From positions 1 to 26,232 of IMG/VR virus record IMGVR_UViG_3300006793_000238: 26,232 nt of DNA; one strand, written 5' to 3'. This document shows positions 15,053-21,900 of the stretch, piece by piece (positions within the stretch are counted from its first letter, which is position 1; the number at the start of each line of letters is the position of its first letter). Origin of the DNA: a virus. The notes below the pieces were generated by a model. The model made no database searches, was not told where the DNA came from, and saw nothing but the letters and a program-made list of their open reading frames with translations. The position numbers and the translations under genes were made by a program.

Positions 15053-15559
15053 TTAATCTCTAAATTGAATTGCTAATGAGTATCTAGCTTGATCGTTAGT
15101 GAATGATGTACCTTTGTGGTGTAGACTACCTTCAAAAGCCATCAATCTATTTGGTAATGGTAACACACCTACTATTTGATTGTCAACTAAAATCTGCGTT
15201 TCTCCACCCATCTGATAATTATATTCTGCAATATCAGGAAAATAAATTAAAGTCCAACCACCCTTTTCAGAATCAACATGAAAATATGTAGGAGTTTTGG
15301 GATCATATTTATTGTAGAGACTTTGTAAATATGTAGTTTCTAGAATTTTTCTCAGATTTGGATGTGCCAAACATTCACTAAGAACAATTTGTGTACCACG
15401 TTCATGAAAACCATCCCCTGAATTATAACCAGATTGACCAGATAATGGATCATCTTCTTGGTCATTCACGGGGTTCCATTTTCTTTTCATGGTCAAATCA
15501 TAAATTTTGTGATGATCCTCTTCAGAGAGAAAATCATCTATTACAATAAGTTCTTTCAT
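15053..15559 (-). CDS. 2OG-Fe(II) oxygenase
   Basis: A 168-aa enzyme. The metal and cofactor residues are H94-V-D96 (YFHVDSEKGG), distal H147/H148 (GSLHHKGTSF) and R159 (RYSLAIQF), with MGGETQIL between. This is the prolyl-4-hydroxylase-like 2OG-Fe(II) fold; the substrate may be protein or nucleic acid. The start at 15559 overlaps the stop of the bilin reductase as TAATG and is preceded by AGAGG; a longer frame to 15580 lacks a ribosome binding site. Its coupling to the bilin genes is tight. Confidence 0.85.
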   Translation of the reverse strand: MKELIVIDDFLSEEDHHKIYDLTMKRKWNPVNDQEDDPLSGQSGYNSGDGFHERGTQIVLSECLAHPNLRKILETTYLQSLYNKYDPKTPTYFHVDSEKGGWTLIYFPDIAEYNYQMGGETQILVDNQIVGVLPLPNRLMAFEGSLHHKGTSFTNDQARYSLAIQFRD

Positions 15560-16239
15560 TATACCTCTGGAAACAAACATTTATCAATAAAAAGTCTAAC
15601 ATCATCTTCACCTAATCCTAGAGAAGTCATAGTTCTAGGAGTGTGAGGATTTTGCTTTTGGTAGTGTGCATATGTATTCTGTGCTTCTTTACCAAGATCA
15701 TCATTAACATAGGTATCATTAAAATTACCAATATGATTTAGATAATAGGAAAGCCCTTCATTGACCATATCTGCAATCATATTCATTTCAGTTTCTTCTG
15801 AGACATTACCTGCTGCTACCATATAACGACTGAAAATTTTCTTAGCCCAATCGGGTAGTGTTCTGGTTTTGCCATATCCATACTTTGCCATAGTGTTACC
15901 AAACCAGTTCACCATTGGGTGATTAATATCAGTTGTCGGGCTAAAATCAAAGAATGCACCTGTAATCTTTTTCTGACCAGCAATTACATCAAATCCAAAA
16001 ACAGGTGCATCACTCTTTAGATGTGGGAAAATGCAAACATGCATCATCCAGAGTTTCTTTGTTTCTCTAGCATCAACTACATCTACATGCGCTCTGCGAT
16101 AATCATTAGAATTCCAGACCCTATTAACCCATCCGGGACGATTAAATTGATCCATCCCATCTTCTTGGATTTCTTCCCCTGTCGAATCTAATTCAGTCTC
16201 AATCAGATTCTGAATTTTGGTCAGTTTGTCCCAAATCAT
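15559..16239 (-). CDS. pcyX: ferredoxin-dependent bilin reductase (PcyA/PcyX-like)
   Basis: A 226-aa protein, the size of phage FDBRs. The segment WMMHVCIFPHL...APVFGFDVIAG...FFDFSP (residues 64-101) matches the FDBR core. H67 and D84 fall at the spacing of the catalytic His88 and Asp105 of PcyA; HVDV (D53) stands about where PcyA has Glu76. The C-terminus (YAHYQKQNPHTPRTM, FIDKCLFPE) is FDBR-like. The enzyme reduces biliverdin IXalpha with ferredoxin electrons to a phycobilin. Which bilin cannot be read with certainty; the PcyX subgroup from oceanic phages makes phycoerythrobilin. It overlaps the heme oxygenase gene by 41 nt. Confidence 0.88.
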   Translation of the reverse strand: MIWDKLTKIQNLIETELDSTGEEIQEDGMDQFNRPGWVNRVWNSNDYRRAHVDVVDARETKKLWMMHVCIFPHLKSDAPVFGFDVIAGQKKITGAFFDFSPTTDINHPMVNWFGNTMAKYGYGKTRTLPDWAKKIFSRYMVAAGNVSEETEMNMIADMVNEGLSYYLNHIGNFNDTYVNDDLGKEAQNTYAHYQKQNPHTPRTMTSLGLGEDDVRLFIDKCLFPEV

Positions 16240-16786
16240 TTGTTAATTTATCCAGTTCAAGAAAAATATAGTGAGCATGGTCAAAAGCTCGCATTGCCTC
16301 TTCTGCCATATCATTATTTAGTTTTTCTCTTAACTTCTCTTTCAGATAATCTTCTTCAACCATAAACTTGTAAAAGGCTCTAGGGAAACTCGCATCAAGT
16401 CGTTTAGCAATAATCTGACCACCAGACAAATCACCCATATGTCGGACATAGATATGTGCTAAGATTTTATGTTTATCATGTTTAATTGAATGAAGATAGT
16501 CAATATACTCTTCAGTAGAGGAAAGAATAGGTGGAGTTGTATAGTTTAACCCTCTAAACCTTCTATAATCTTTCCAGATATTATCTGTACGACGAATACT
16601 GTCAATATCGTCTAGTACACCAAGGGACATTGCAATATTTTCTAAAGTGCCATATAGAAACCCCATATTGTAAAGGTAGATATAATATTCCATTGCTTGG
16701 ATTTTACCTGATACAAGTTTCTTAGCAAAGTTAGAACGTTCTGCATCCTTGTGGTGGTTCATTGTCAGTTCACGGAGTTTAAGCAT
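16199..16786 (-). CDS. ho: heme oxygenase
   Basis: A protein of about 195 aa. NHHKDAERS gives the proximal heme His (H12 from this start) and YVRHMGDLSGGQ (118-124 for GDLSGGQ) is the heme oxygenase signature helix. The reaction is heme plus oxygen and electrons (ferredoxin) to biliverdin IXalpha, iron and CO. Product and cofactor fit the bilin reductase encoded right after. I prefer the ATG at 16786, with AGGG nine bases upstream; another ATG at 16792 is only three bases from that site. It overlaps guaC by 8 nt, so the three genes are coupled. Confidence 0.92.
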   Translation of the reverse strand: MLKLRELTMNHHKDAERSNFAKKLVSGKIQAMEYYIYLYNMGFLYGTLENIAMSLGVLDDIDSIRRTDNIWKDYRRFRGLNYTTPPILSSTEEYIDYLHSIKHDKHKILAHIYVRHMGDLSGGQIIAKRLDASFPRAFYKFMVEEDYLKEKLREKLNNDMAEEAMRAFDHAHYIFLELDKLTNDLGQTDQNSESD

Positions 16787-17888
16787 TTTCATATACCCTA
16801 TTATATTGATTATTCACCTTAACAAATGTAGCACACTTTGTCAAGTCTTTTAGTTGTCTTGCACCAACATAGGTACAGGTAGAACGCAGACCACCAAGAA
16901 TATATTGAATAGTGTCTGCTACAGGACCACGATAAGGAACAAGAATATCACGACCTTCTGATGCACGATAACCTTTTAGACCACCTGCATGTTTTTGATT
17001 TGCTGTATCAGATGACATACCATAGAACTGCCTAAACTCTTTCTTTTCAATAACAGGCTTGTAGACTTCATCATCTTTCATAAAATAGTATTCGTTGTTA
17101 TGAATATACTTGTGAACAGGTTCACCACCACCTTCATCATGACCTGCCAGCATACCACCTAACATTACAAAGTCAGCACCTGCTGCAAATGCTTTTGCTA
17201 CATCGCCCGGAGAAACGCAACCACCGTCAGCGACAATGTGACCACCAAGACCATGAGCAGCATCCGCACACTCCATAACCGTTGATAGTTGCGGATAGCC
17301 AACACCAGTAACAATACGAGTTGTGCAAACACTTCCAGGCCCAATACCCACTTTAACCACGTCAGCTCCATTTAGAATCAACTCCTGTGTCTGATCAGCA
17401 GTTACAACATTTCCTGCAATGATAATGTTATTTACACCACAAAGTTCACGGATAGATTTAACGAACTTTACATACTTTTCCATATATCCGTTAGGTGTAT
17501 CAATACAGATAATAGGATACTTGCCTTTGAGAATACGAACCTTTTCATAGTCAGCGTCTTGCATACCTACAGTCAAACAAAGACTTTCTTTCATGCGTTC
17601 TTTGTCATAGATATCAGCATGCAAATGTAGGTTAGATAGGTCTTGGATTTGATAGCTTTTATTCATGGCAACAATCATATGTTCTTTAGAGAACTCTTTT
17701 GCCATTTCAATTGTACCAACACCATCCATGTTAGCAGCAATGATAGGGAGAACATCAATAACTCTTTGAGAGTGTGGAAACTTGAATGAACGAGTAAGTT
17801 TGACTTCTTTACGAGATTCTAATGTAGATCGTTTTGGTCTTAAAAGAACGTCTGAATAATCTAACTTAGTATCACTCTCAATATGCAT
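16779..17888 (-). CDS. guaC: GMP reductase
   Basis: A 369-aa TIM-barrel enzyme of the IMPDH/GMPR family, without CBS domains. [14 protein letters not shown] starts it; the catalytic loop is [20 protein letters not shown] with C188, and [19 protein letters not shown] plus [13 protein letters not shown] are much closer to GuaC than to IMP dehydrogenase. It converts GMP to IMP with NADPH, feeding purine salvage towards adenine nucleotides for phage DNA. AGGAGT precedes the ATG. It lies 23 nt after tRNA-Thr and overlaps the heme oxygenase frame. IMP dehydrogenase activity is the less likely alternative. Confidence 0.9.
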   Translation of the reverse strand: MHIESDTKLDYSDVLLRPKRSTLESRKEVKLTRSFKFPHSQRVIDVLPIIAANMDGVGTIEMAKEFSKEHMIVAMNKSYQIQDLSNLHLHADIYDKERMKESLCLTVGMQDADYEKVRILKGKYPIICIDTPNGYMEKYVKFVKSIRELCGVNNIIIAGNVVTADQTQELILNGADVVKVGIGPGSVCTTRIVTGVGYPQLSTVMECADAAHGLGGHIVADGGCVSPGDVAKAFAAGADFVMLGGMLAGHDEGGGEPVHKYIHNNEYYFMKDDEVYKPVIEKKEFRQFYGMSSDTANQKHAGGLKGYRASEGRDILVPYRGPVADTIQYILGGLRSTCTYVGARQLKDLTKCATFVKVNNQYNRVYENA

Positions 17889-17911
17889 TTTTGTTTACTC
17901 CTAAAAAATAA

Positions 17912-17987
17912 TGGTGCCGCAAGTAGGACTTGAACCCACAACCTATTGATTACAAATCAATTGCTCTACCAGTTGAGCTATTGCGGC
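17912..17987 (-). tRNA. tRNA-Thr(TGT)
   Basis: A full cloverleaf of 76 nt on the minus strand: acceptor GCCGCAA/TTGCGGC, D arm GCTC/GAGC, anticodon arm ATTGA-TTTGTAA-TCAAT with anticodon TGT, T arm GTGGG/CCTAC with TTCAAGT loop. CCA is encoded. It reads ACA codons. It ends 23 nt before guaC. Confidence 0.95.
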
Positions 17988-18175
17988 ATAATATAAAATG
18001 TATAGGGAGGATTAAGGATTACCTCCAATGGCCCACTGGCAAACTCCTGTCTACTCGGTCCAAACCTACCTGCATCCGCTAAGACGGGCCGCTAAACCCC
18101 TTCGGTATTACCTTATCCGCATCTGCCACGGATTATTCAGTCACTATACTATTCCTGCCGTCGCAGGAAACTTGT
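17988..18175 (-). ncRNA. candidate structured RNA between two tRNAs
   Basis: This 188-nt stretch has no convincing ORF and is clearly richer in G+C than the genes around it. On the minus strand I see a 7-bp hairpin TTCCTGC-GACG-GCAGGAA (18169-18152), ATCCG...CGGAT (18133-18115), GGAGG...CCTCC (18026-18006), and TTAGCGG twice within 25 nt. No tRNA cloverleaf can be made. It must be part of the same transcript as tRNA-Pro and tRNA-Thr. I do not recognise the family. Confidence 0.4.
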
Positions 18176-18253
<78 letters not shown>

Positions 18254-18257
18254 TTAC

Positions 18258-18719
18258 TTAGTCATCTTTTACTTCTTCATACCATTTGCCGTTGATAAAG
18301 ATTCGATCTTTTTCAACCTTATCTTCACCAGAAACCCCGGCATGGATTCCGGTATAGACCACAGCATTACCAAAGACTCGAGCATTGGCAAATACTAGAG
18401 CATTACCATAGACCTTAGCATAGTCAAAGACCAAAGCATTGTCATAGACCCAAGCTTGGCCAGAGACCTTGGCTTTGCCAGAGACCTTGGCATGACCATA
18501 GATCTCAGCATTATCACAGACCAAAGCATTGTCATAGACCTGAGCATGCCCATGTATTAGAGCATTATGATAGACCTGAGCGATACCAAACACTTTAGCA
18601 TATGGCCCAACAAAAGCCGTATCAGACACTTCAGCAGTATCTGCGACCCAACCACCACCGTTAGAATGTTGATGTGCTGGAACTGGACCATTACCGTCTT
18701 CAAAATCAAATTTAGTCAT
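18258..18719 (-). CDS. left-handed beta-helix (hexapeptide-like) repeat protein
   Basis: A 153-aa protein. After MTKFDFEDGNGPVPAH and GGGWVADTAEVSDTAFVG, residues 30-125 are tandem six-residue units of the type A-x-V-(Y/F)-x-N (KVFGIAQVYHNALIHGHAQ...), which build a left-handed beta helix. The same N-terminus and repeats are common in phage proteins of unknown role; adhesion, tail-associated or acetyltransferase-like uses are all guesses. The catalytic His of acetyltransferases is not evident. Repetition is visible also at DNA level. Confidence 0.8.
   Translation of the reverse strand: MTKFDFEDGNGPVPAHQHSNGGGWVADTAEVSDTAFVGPYAKVFGIAQVYHNALIHGHAQVYDNALVCDNAEIYGHAKVSGKAKVSGQAWVYDNALVFDYAKVYGNALVFANARVFGNAVVYTGIHAGVSGEDKVEKDRIFINGKWYEEVKDD
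18428..18540. repeat. internal DNA repeats of the beta-helix gene
   Basis: A 23-nt sequence containing GCATTGTCATAGACC is identical at 18428-18450 and 18518-18540, 90 bases (five 18-nt hexapeptide units) apart. Shorter copies such as GAGACCTTGGC lie between. Exact repeats in frame suggest recent gain or loss of units by slippage or recombination. Confidence 0.75.
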
Positions 18720-18758
18720 CAGCTACTTACTCATCTTCCAGTCCAAAATCTAAACATT

Positions 18759-18923
18759 TTATTTCTTTTCGTAAACAAACAATTTTAGTGTTCTGCCATC
18801 ATCCTGAAGTGCTATTTCACACTCCTTTACGTTGAAGTTTTGGTAAGCCCTAACATTCTCAAATTCAGGAGGGTCTTTATACTCCAAAACCTCGACTCTA
18901 GTTACCTTACTAAATTTAGTCAT
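18759..18923 (-). CDS. 54-aa protein, unknown
   Basis: ATG at 18923 to TAA at 18759. It starts MTKFSKVTRVEVLEYKDPPE and ends LKLFVYEKK. The MTKF start is shared with the next gene in the operon. Alternating charged and hydrophobic residues suggest beta strands. No domain recognised. The 39-nt gap after it holds nothing I can support. Confidence 0.55.
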   Translation of the reverse strand: MTKFSKVTRVEVLEYKDPPEFENVRAYQNFNVKECEIALQDDGRTLKLFVYEKK

Positions 18924-18936
18924 TATTCATCATACT

Positions 18937-19074
18937 CTAATATGCTACAGTTGTTGTCTTGCTCGCATACACGCCTTTACGACATGCTTTCTTCGAAACC
19001 TGACGTTTCTTGTCCGTTACTACCTGTTTTCTGTAGTAACCTTTGCGAAGTTGTGCTGCAATAGGATTACGCAC
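18937..19074 (-). CDS. 45-aa basic protein with GTG start
   Basis: A frame from GTG at 19074 to TAG at 18937. The protein (M)RNPIAAQLRKGYYRKQ... is strongly basic, with 13 Lys or Arg, and the MRNP...LR...YRK...V pattern occurs in small phage proteins of unknown function. The start overlaps the end of the 73-aa gene (GGTGCGTAA), so translation is probably coupled. Binding to nucleic acid is a guess from the charge. Confidence 0.6.
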   Translation of the reverse strand: MRNPIAAQLRKGYYRKQVVTDKKRQVSKKACRKGVYASKTTTVAY

Positions 19075-19288
19075 CGTTCTCTTCCTTTACTTTCTTTACA
19101 TATTCCATGAACTCTTGACCTTCTGCAACCCATTCTTCAATGGTCATATGACTCAACTTTTCTACCCAAGTAGCTTTTGCTTCATAAGTTTCGCACCCAT
19201 CATCATAGACCCAAAGATAGTGACTGTGTTGCTGATACAAACTCAAGTGTTCTTCACCAATAGTCTTTAGAATCGTCTGCTTCTTCAT
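19067..19288 (-). CDS. 73-aa phage protein, unknown
   Basis: A 73-aa acidic protein (YDDGCETYEAKATW, MTIEEWVAEGQEFMEYVKK). It is the first gene after the promoter at 19352-19380, with GAGAG upstream of the ATG. No domain recognised. It leads the unit that later contains the bilin genes. Confidence 0.6.
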   Translation of the reverse strand: MKKQTILKTIGEEHLSLYQQHSHYLWVYDDGCETYEAKATWVEKLSHMTIEEWVAEGQEFMEYVKKVKEENGA

Positions 19289-19351
19289 TTTACTCTCTTA
19301 CAGTTCAATCATGTTCATATCTAACTCTCTTTCTCAATCACTTACATATAT

Positions 19352-19380
19352 AATATAGTGTTCTTAGAGCAAGAAGTCAA
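19352..19380 (-). promoter_or_regulatory. sigma70-like promoter P3
   Basis: TTGACT (19380-19375), 17 bp, TATATT (19357-19352), then the shared TATGTAAG leader. The -35 overlaps the 3' arm of the hairpin formed by the repeat at 19378-19399 (8 bp with one G-U). It should drive the whole unit 19288-12552, including tRNAs, guaC, heme oxygenase, bilin reductase and phoH. Confidence 0.75.
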
Positions 19381-19383
19381 TAG

Positions 19384-19403
19384 TTTTTTTCAACTATCGT
19401 TTC
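19384..19403. repeat. 20-nt repeat, copy 2
   Basis: Identical to 684-703. On the minus strand it lies just after the stop of the 144-aa gene. Here, unlike copy 1, it forms a hairpin (CGATAGTT / AACTATTG) with the bases that follow. Confidence 0.85.
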
Positions 19404-19408
19404 TAATT

Positions 19409-19843
19409 TTATGCAAATTGTAAATCAACCTCAGCAGTTTCAAGCATACCTTCACCAGTAAAGTATGGAACTTCAACATCATCATAGGTGTCTTTGATCA
19501 GTGTAGAAGCATCACCATGAATATGCACAAGACCTGCATCATTCCAAGTATAGACTGTTACATTATAGTCACCTGTCCAAATGTTAGGTTCATCTGCTTC
19601 AACCCAATCTAATACTGCATCTAGTGTCATCTGCGCATCAATACCTTCATCATCTTCTACAAGATATTTTACACCAGCCTGTGGTTCTGTCAAGATTTCA
19701 CTTTCATGGTAATAAGACAAAGTAGGAACTTCACTCTCAGTATCATCTACTTTTTCACCTGCAATGAATTCATTGTAAATAATCCATCCACCAATAAAAG
19801 CAGTCAATGTAAGACCAACTGCACCCAATCCCAAAAATAACAT
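19409..19843 (-). CDS. membrane-anchored protein, unknown
   Basis: A 144-aa protein with one N-terminal transmembrane segment (FLGLGAVGLTLTAFIGGWIIY, about residues 3-24) and an acidic soluble part with beta-rich sequence (YNVTVYTW, GLVHIHGDAS). Cys is absent. AGGAG eight bases before the ATG is the start signal; this site is complementary to the 3' extension of tRNA-Arg just upstream. The function is unknown. Confidence 0.65.
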   Translation of the reverse strand: MLFLGLGAVGLTLTAFIGGWIIYNEFIAGEKVDDTESEVPTLSYYHESEILTEPQAGVKYLVEDDEGIDAQMTLDAVLDWVEADEPNIWTGDYNVTVYTWNDAGLVHIHGDASTLIKDTYDDVEVPYFTGEGMLETAEVDLQFA

Positions 19844-19867
19844 TATATAATCTCCTAATAAAATTTG

Positions 19868-19966
19868 TTAGGACAGTTTGCGGACCTACTAGGATTCGAA
19901 CCTAGAATAGAGGTTTAGAAGACCACTGTGATATCCATTTCACCATAGGTCCGCAAACTGTCCTAA
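19868..19966 (-). repeat. 21-bp perfect inverted repeat enclosing tRNA-Arg
   Basis: The 21 bases at 19868-19888 and 19946-19966 are perfect reverse complements. Seven pairs are the tRNA acceptor stem; 14 more extend it, including the discriminator G73 paired with C-1. The 3' end of the extension (TCCTAA) is also complementary to the TTAGGA of the next gene's ribosome binding site at 19853-19858. Confidence 0.9.
19881..19952 (-). tRNA. tRNA-Arg(TCT)
   Basis: A 72-nt cloverleaf without CCA: acceptor GGACCTA/TAGGTCC, discriminator G, D arm GTGA/TCAC, anticodon arm GTGGT-CTTCTAA-ACCTC with anticodon TCT (two of the stem pairs are weak or G-U), T arm CTAGG/CCTAG with TTCGAAT loop. It reads AGA. 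Unlike the other three tRNAs here, CCA is not encoded and must be added. Confidence 0.9.
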
Positions 19967-19978
19967 TCTATACTGTAT

Positions 19979-20509
19979 CTATTGCCCTGACAACATAGTG
20001 ATAATAACCATCACTGCTACTTTATCACCAATACGGTATCGTTTATCTACAACAGTGCTACCATATTGACCATTCCACTCGTAGTAAATAGTATAGTTAT
20101 CGACTACAGATTCTATTTGATCAACATATTGAATAGAACATTGTTTCTGTTTTTCATATCCTACAATACGAGTTTTATCAGCACGACCTGCTTCTGCTGC
20201 AACTACACCACCAATAACTGCTCCCGCTGCTGCACCCTCATCTTTTTCTGTAATTGCTTTACCAAACAAACCACCAATAATAGCACCACCCAGAACTTCT
20301 AGACCTGTAGCACCTTGACCTTGTACTGTATCGTAGATAGGAACATCTACAAAACTACAAATATTTTTACGGGCAGGAGTTACCAGCTCAATATAGTTAG
20401 GTGTAACAGATGTAATAGTTGCATAAACAACATCATCTGCTGCTGCTTTAAGAGGAATAGTTAGGGCAAGAACTGCCCCAACAATACCTGCTAGAATTTT
20501 ATTTTTCAT
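19979..20509 (-). CDS. envelope protein with glycine-zipper 2TM domain (17-kDa antigen/YcfJ-like)
   Basis: A 176-aa protein with a signal peptide (MKNKILAGIVGAVLALTIPL, cleavage near AAA-DD). A glycine zipper, EVLGGAIIGGLFG and GAAAGAVIGGVVAAEAG (71-108), is followed by QIESVVDNYTIYYEWNGQYG and RIGDKVAVMV, the C-terminal sheet of bacterial YcfJ/17-kDa surface antigen proteins. It is likely exported to the periplasm or outer membrane of the infected cell. I chose the ATG at 20509, with GGAA upstream; a longer frame runs inside the lipoprotein gene. It overlaps that gene by 11 nt. Confidence 0.75.
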   Translation of the reverse strand: MKNKILAGIVGAVLALTIPLKAAADDVVYATITSVTPNYIELVTPARKNICSFVDVPIYDTVQGQGATGLEVLGGAIIGGLFGKAITEKDEGAAAGAVIGGVVAAEAGRADKTRIVGYEKQKQCSIQYVDQIESVVDNYTIYYEWNGQYGSTVVDKRYRIGDKVAVMVIITMLSGQ

Positions 20510-20837
20510 AGAAATATTCCGATTCAGTATAGAGAGGTCCGGGAACCACAACATCCGACATAGATTCTGCTGGACAGACCTCATGTGCATGCAGACCACC
20601 TGCTACATTAGCACCTGCTGCTGCACCTACACCTGCCCCTAGAATAGAGATAAATGCATCACCATCTGACAACATCGCTAGACCAAGACCACCAGCAATT
20701 GCACCGAGTGTAGCATAACCCGGAACCTCTGGTGCATAGTAAACTACATCTGTGCATTCTTCCAAATTTGGATAAGTATTGACTGCACAACCCGAAAGTG
20801 CCAACATTGACACACCACCAATAATAACTGCTTTCAT
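20499..20837 (-). CDS. phage lipoprotein with glycine-zipper
   Basis: A 112-aa protein with an n-region, a hydrophobic stretch and lipobox LSGC (C17), so lipidation and transport to the periplasmic face are likely. GYATLGAIAGGLGLAML and GAGVGAAAGANVAGG give glycine-zipper helices. It is directly coupled to the 17-kDa-antigen-like gene, so the two products may work together at the envelope, for example in superinfection exclusion or lysis. No spanin features are clear. Confidence 0.75.
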   Translation of the reverse strand: MKAVIIGGVSMLALSGCAVNTYPNLEECTDVVYYAPEVPGYATLGAIAGGLGLAMLSDGDAFISILGAGVGAAAGANVAGGLHAHEVCPAESMSDVVVPGPLYTESEYFYEK

Positions 20838-20843
20838 TTTATT

Positions 20844-21437
20844 TTATACTCCTACTAAGGTATGATAAATGTCTTCCCAACCTTGAACACGTTGTTCAAA
20901 GTCATAATGCCGATTGTGAGGCAAGTCAATCAAAAACGAATCCAAACCAAGTTCTTGACCCAGCACAGCATTCTTATACTTATCTTCTACCCAAACACAA
21001 CCACTACCACGATACTTCTCAAGTGCATCATCTTTATCAGCACCTGTATCTAGGCAGACAAGTTCATCAATAACATTTTCACCAAACAAATCATGTAGGT
21101 TCTGTAAACGTGCTTTGTAGGCATACTTATTCAAGGACATAGAAGTAATGACACGCAGAACATAACCACATTCTTCATGAAGTTTCTTTACATACTTGAC
21201 TGCATCTAAATGCGGAGTCAGATATGCCATAGCAGCAGAGTTGTTAAACTCACGAACCAGACCTTCACCTGCTTCTTTGTTGATAAAACCATACCGTTTC
21301 CAAATGGCATATCCGGTATCGTCTTGTTCGGTATAACCACGGTCTGCCATAAACTCTTTGAACCCAAAGAGCCAATCTAGTAGCACTCCATCGCAGTCAG
21401 TTAGGATTACCTTATCAGCAAGGTTACTTTTACTCAT
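20844..21437 (-). CDS. HAD-family phosphatase, 5'-nucleotidase-like
   Basis: A 197-aa HAD protein: LTDCDGVLLDW (nucleophile D14, acid D16), VITSMS (motif II), a Lys in DKDDALEKY, and VWVEDKYKNAVLG (motif III/IV acid residues). Phage proteins of this size resemble 5'(3')-deoxyribonucleotidases and T4-like phosphatases, which remove phosphate from nucleotides, but the substrate is not shown. It begins with MSKS right after the RHH gene (ATG overlapping its TAA). Confidence 0.8.
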   Translation of the reverse strand: MSKSNLADKVILTDCDGVLLDWLFGFKEFMADRGYTEQDDTGYAIWKRYGFINKEAGEGLVREFNNSAAMAYLTPHLDAVKYVKKLHEECGYVLRVITSMSLNKYAYKARLQNLHDLFGENVIDELVCLDTGADKDDALEKYRGSGCVWVEDKYKNAVLGQELGLDSFLIDLPHNRHYDFEQRVQGWEDIYHTLVGV

Positions 21438-21652
21438 TAGTCTGTTGCTCCATACTTTTCTTTAATAGAATCATAATACTCTTCGGTGAAAAGGTCTTCT
21501 TTCTCTTCTAGATGGCTACGAATAGCTTCTCTAATGACTGAAGAGATGGTGCACCACTCTTGCTCTGCGACATAGTCTACTTTGTCGTAAACAGCTTCAG
21601 GCAATCTGAGCGTAAGCACTCTGTCTTTTAGCATTTTTCTATTTTTACTCAT
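21437..21652 (-). CDS. ribbon-helix-helix (CopG/Arc-like) regulator
   Basis: A 71-aa protein. RVLTLRLPEAVYDKVDYVA (11-29) gives the N-terminal strand and first helix, and CTISSVIREAIRSHLEE the second helix of the RHH fold, which binds DNA as a dimer with the strand in the major groove. It may repress early or middle promoters. The partner gene at 21652 does not look like a ParE or RelE toxin, so a toxin-antitoxin role is not supported. Confidence 0.8.
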   Translation of the reverse strand: MSKNRKMLKDRVLTLRLPEAVYDKVDYVAEQEWCTISSVIREAIRSHLEEKEDLFTEEYYDSIKEKYGATD

Positions 21653-21900
21653 TAGTCAGTTGCTCCATCCATATCTACAGCATATTCTTCAATTTCTTTG
21701 ACATTAAAAAATGTCGATTCATATTGCACCATATCATTATAGTGCTTTTCACTTACCATGTAAGGTGTATGTTGCACCTCAAACTCTACCCGATTATGTA
21801 TACGTTCAGAAAGATACTCGTCAGCCTCCCATCTAGAGTCAAACACCTTTACATCAGGATTAGGGTCAAGGTAATCCACAAACTCAGTAACTTTAAACAT
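21652..21900 (-). CDS. 82-aa acidic protein, unknown
   Basis: MFKVTEFVDYLDPNPDVKVF, then DSRWEADEYLSERIHNRVEFEVQ. Acidic, mixed alpha/beta, no known domain. Its 3' end GGAGCAACTGACTAATGAGTAAAA is nearly the same as the 3' end of the RHH gene, so both supply the ribosome binding site of the following gene. It overlaps the membrane gene upstream by one base. Confidence 0.6.
   Translation of the reverse strand: MFKVTEFVDYLDPNPDVKVFDSRWEADEYLSERIHNRVEFEVQHTPYMVSEKHYNDMVQYESTFFNVKEIEEYAVDMDGATD

Noticed and set aside
16779-17888. IMP dehydrogenase (guaB)
   Set aside because: There are no CBS domains, and the catalytic loop and following strands match GMP reductase more closely.
18258-18719. CRISPR-like array suggested by short repeats
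   Set aside because: The repeats are in-frame coding units of a hexapeptide protein, with no constant repeat-spacer pattern.
21437-21900. A toxin-antitoxin pair with the RHH protein as antitoxin
   Set aside because: The 82-aa neighbour has no ParE, RelE or other toxin features, and the order and coupling are the same as for unrelated genes here.
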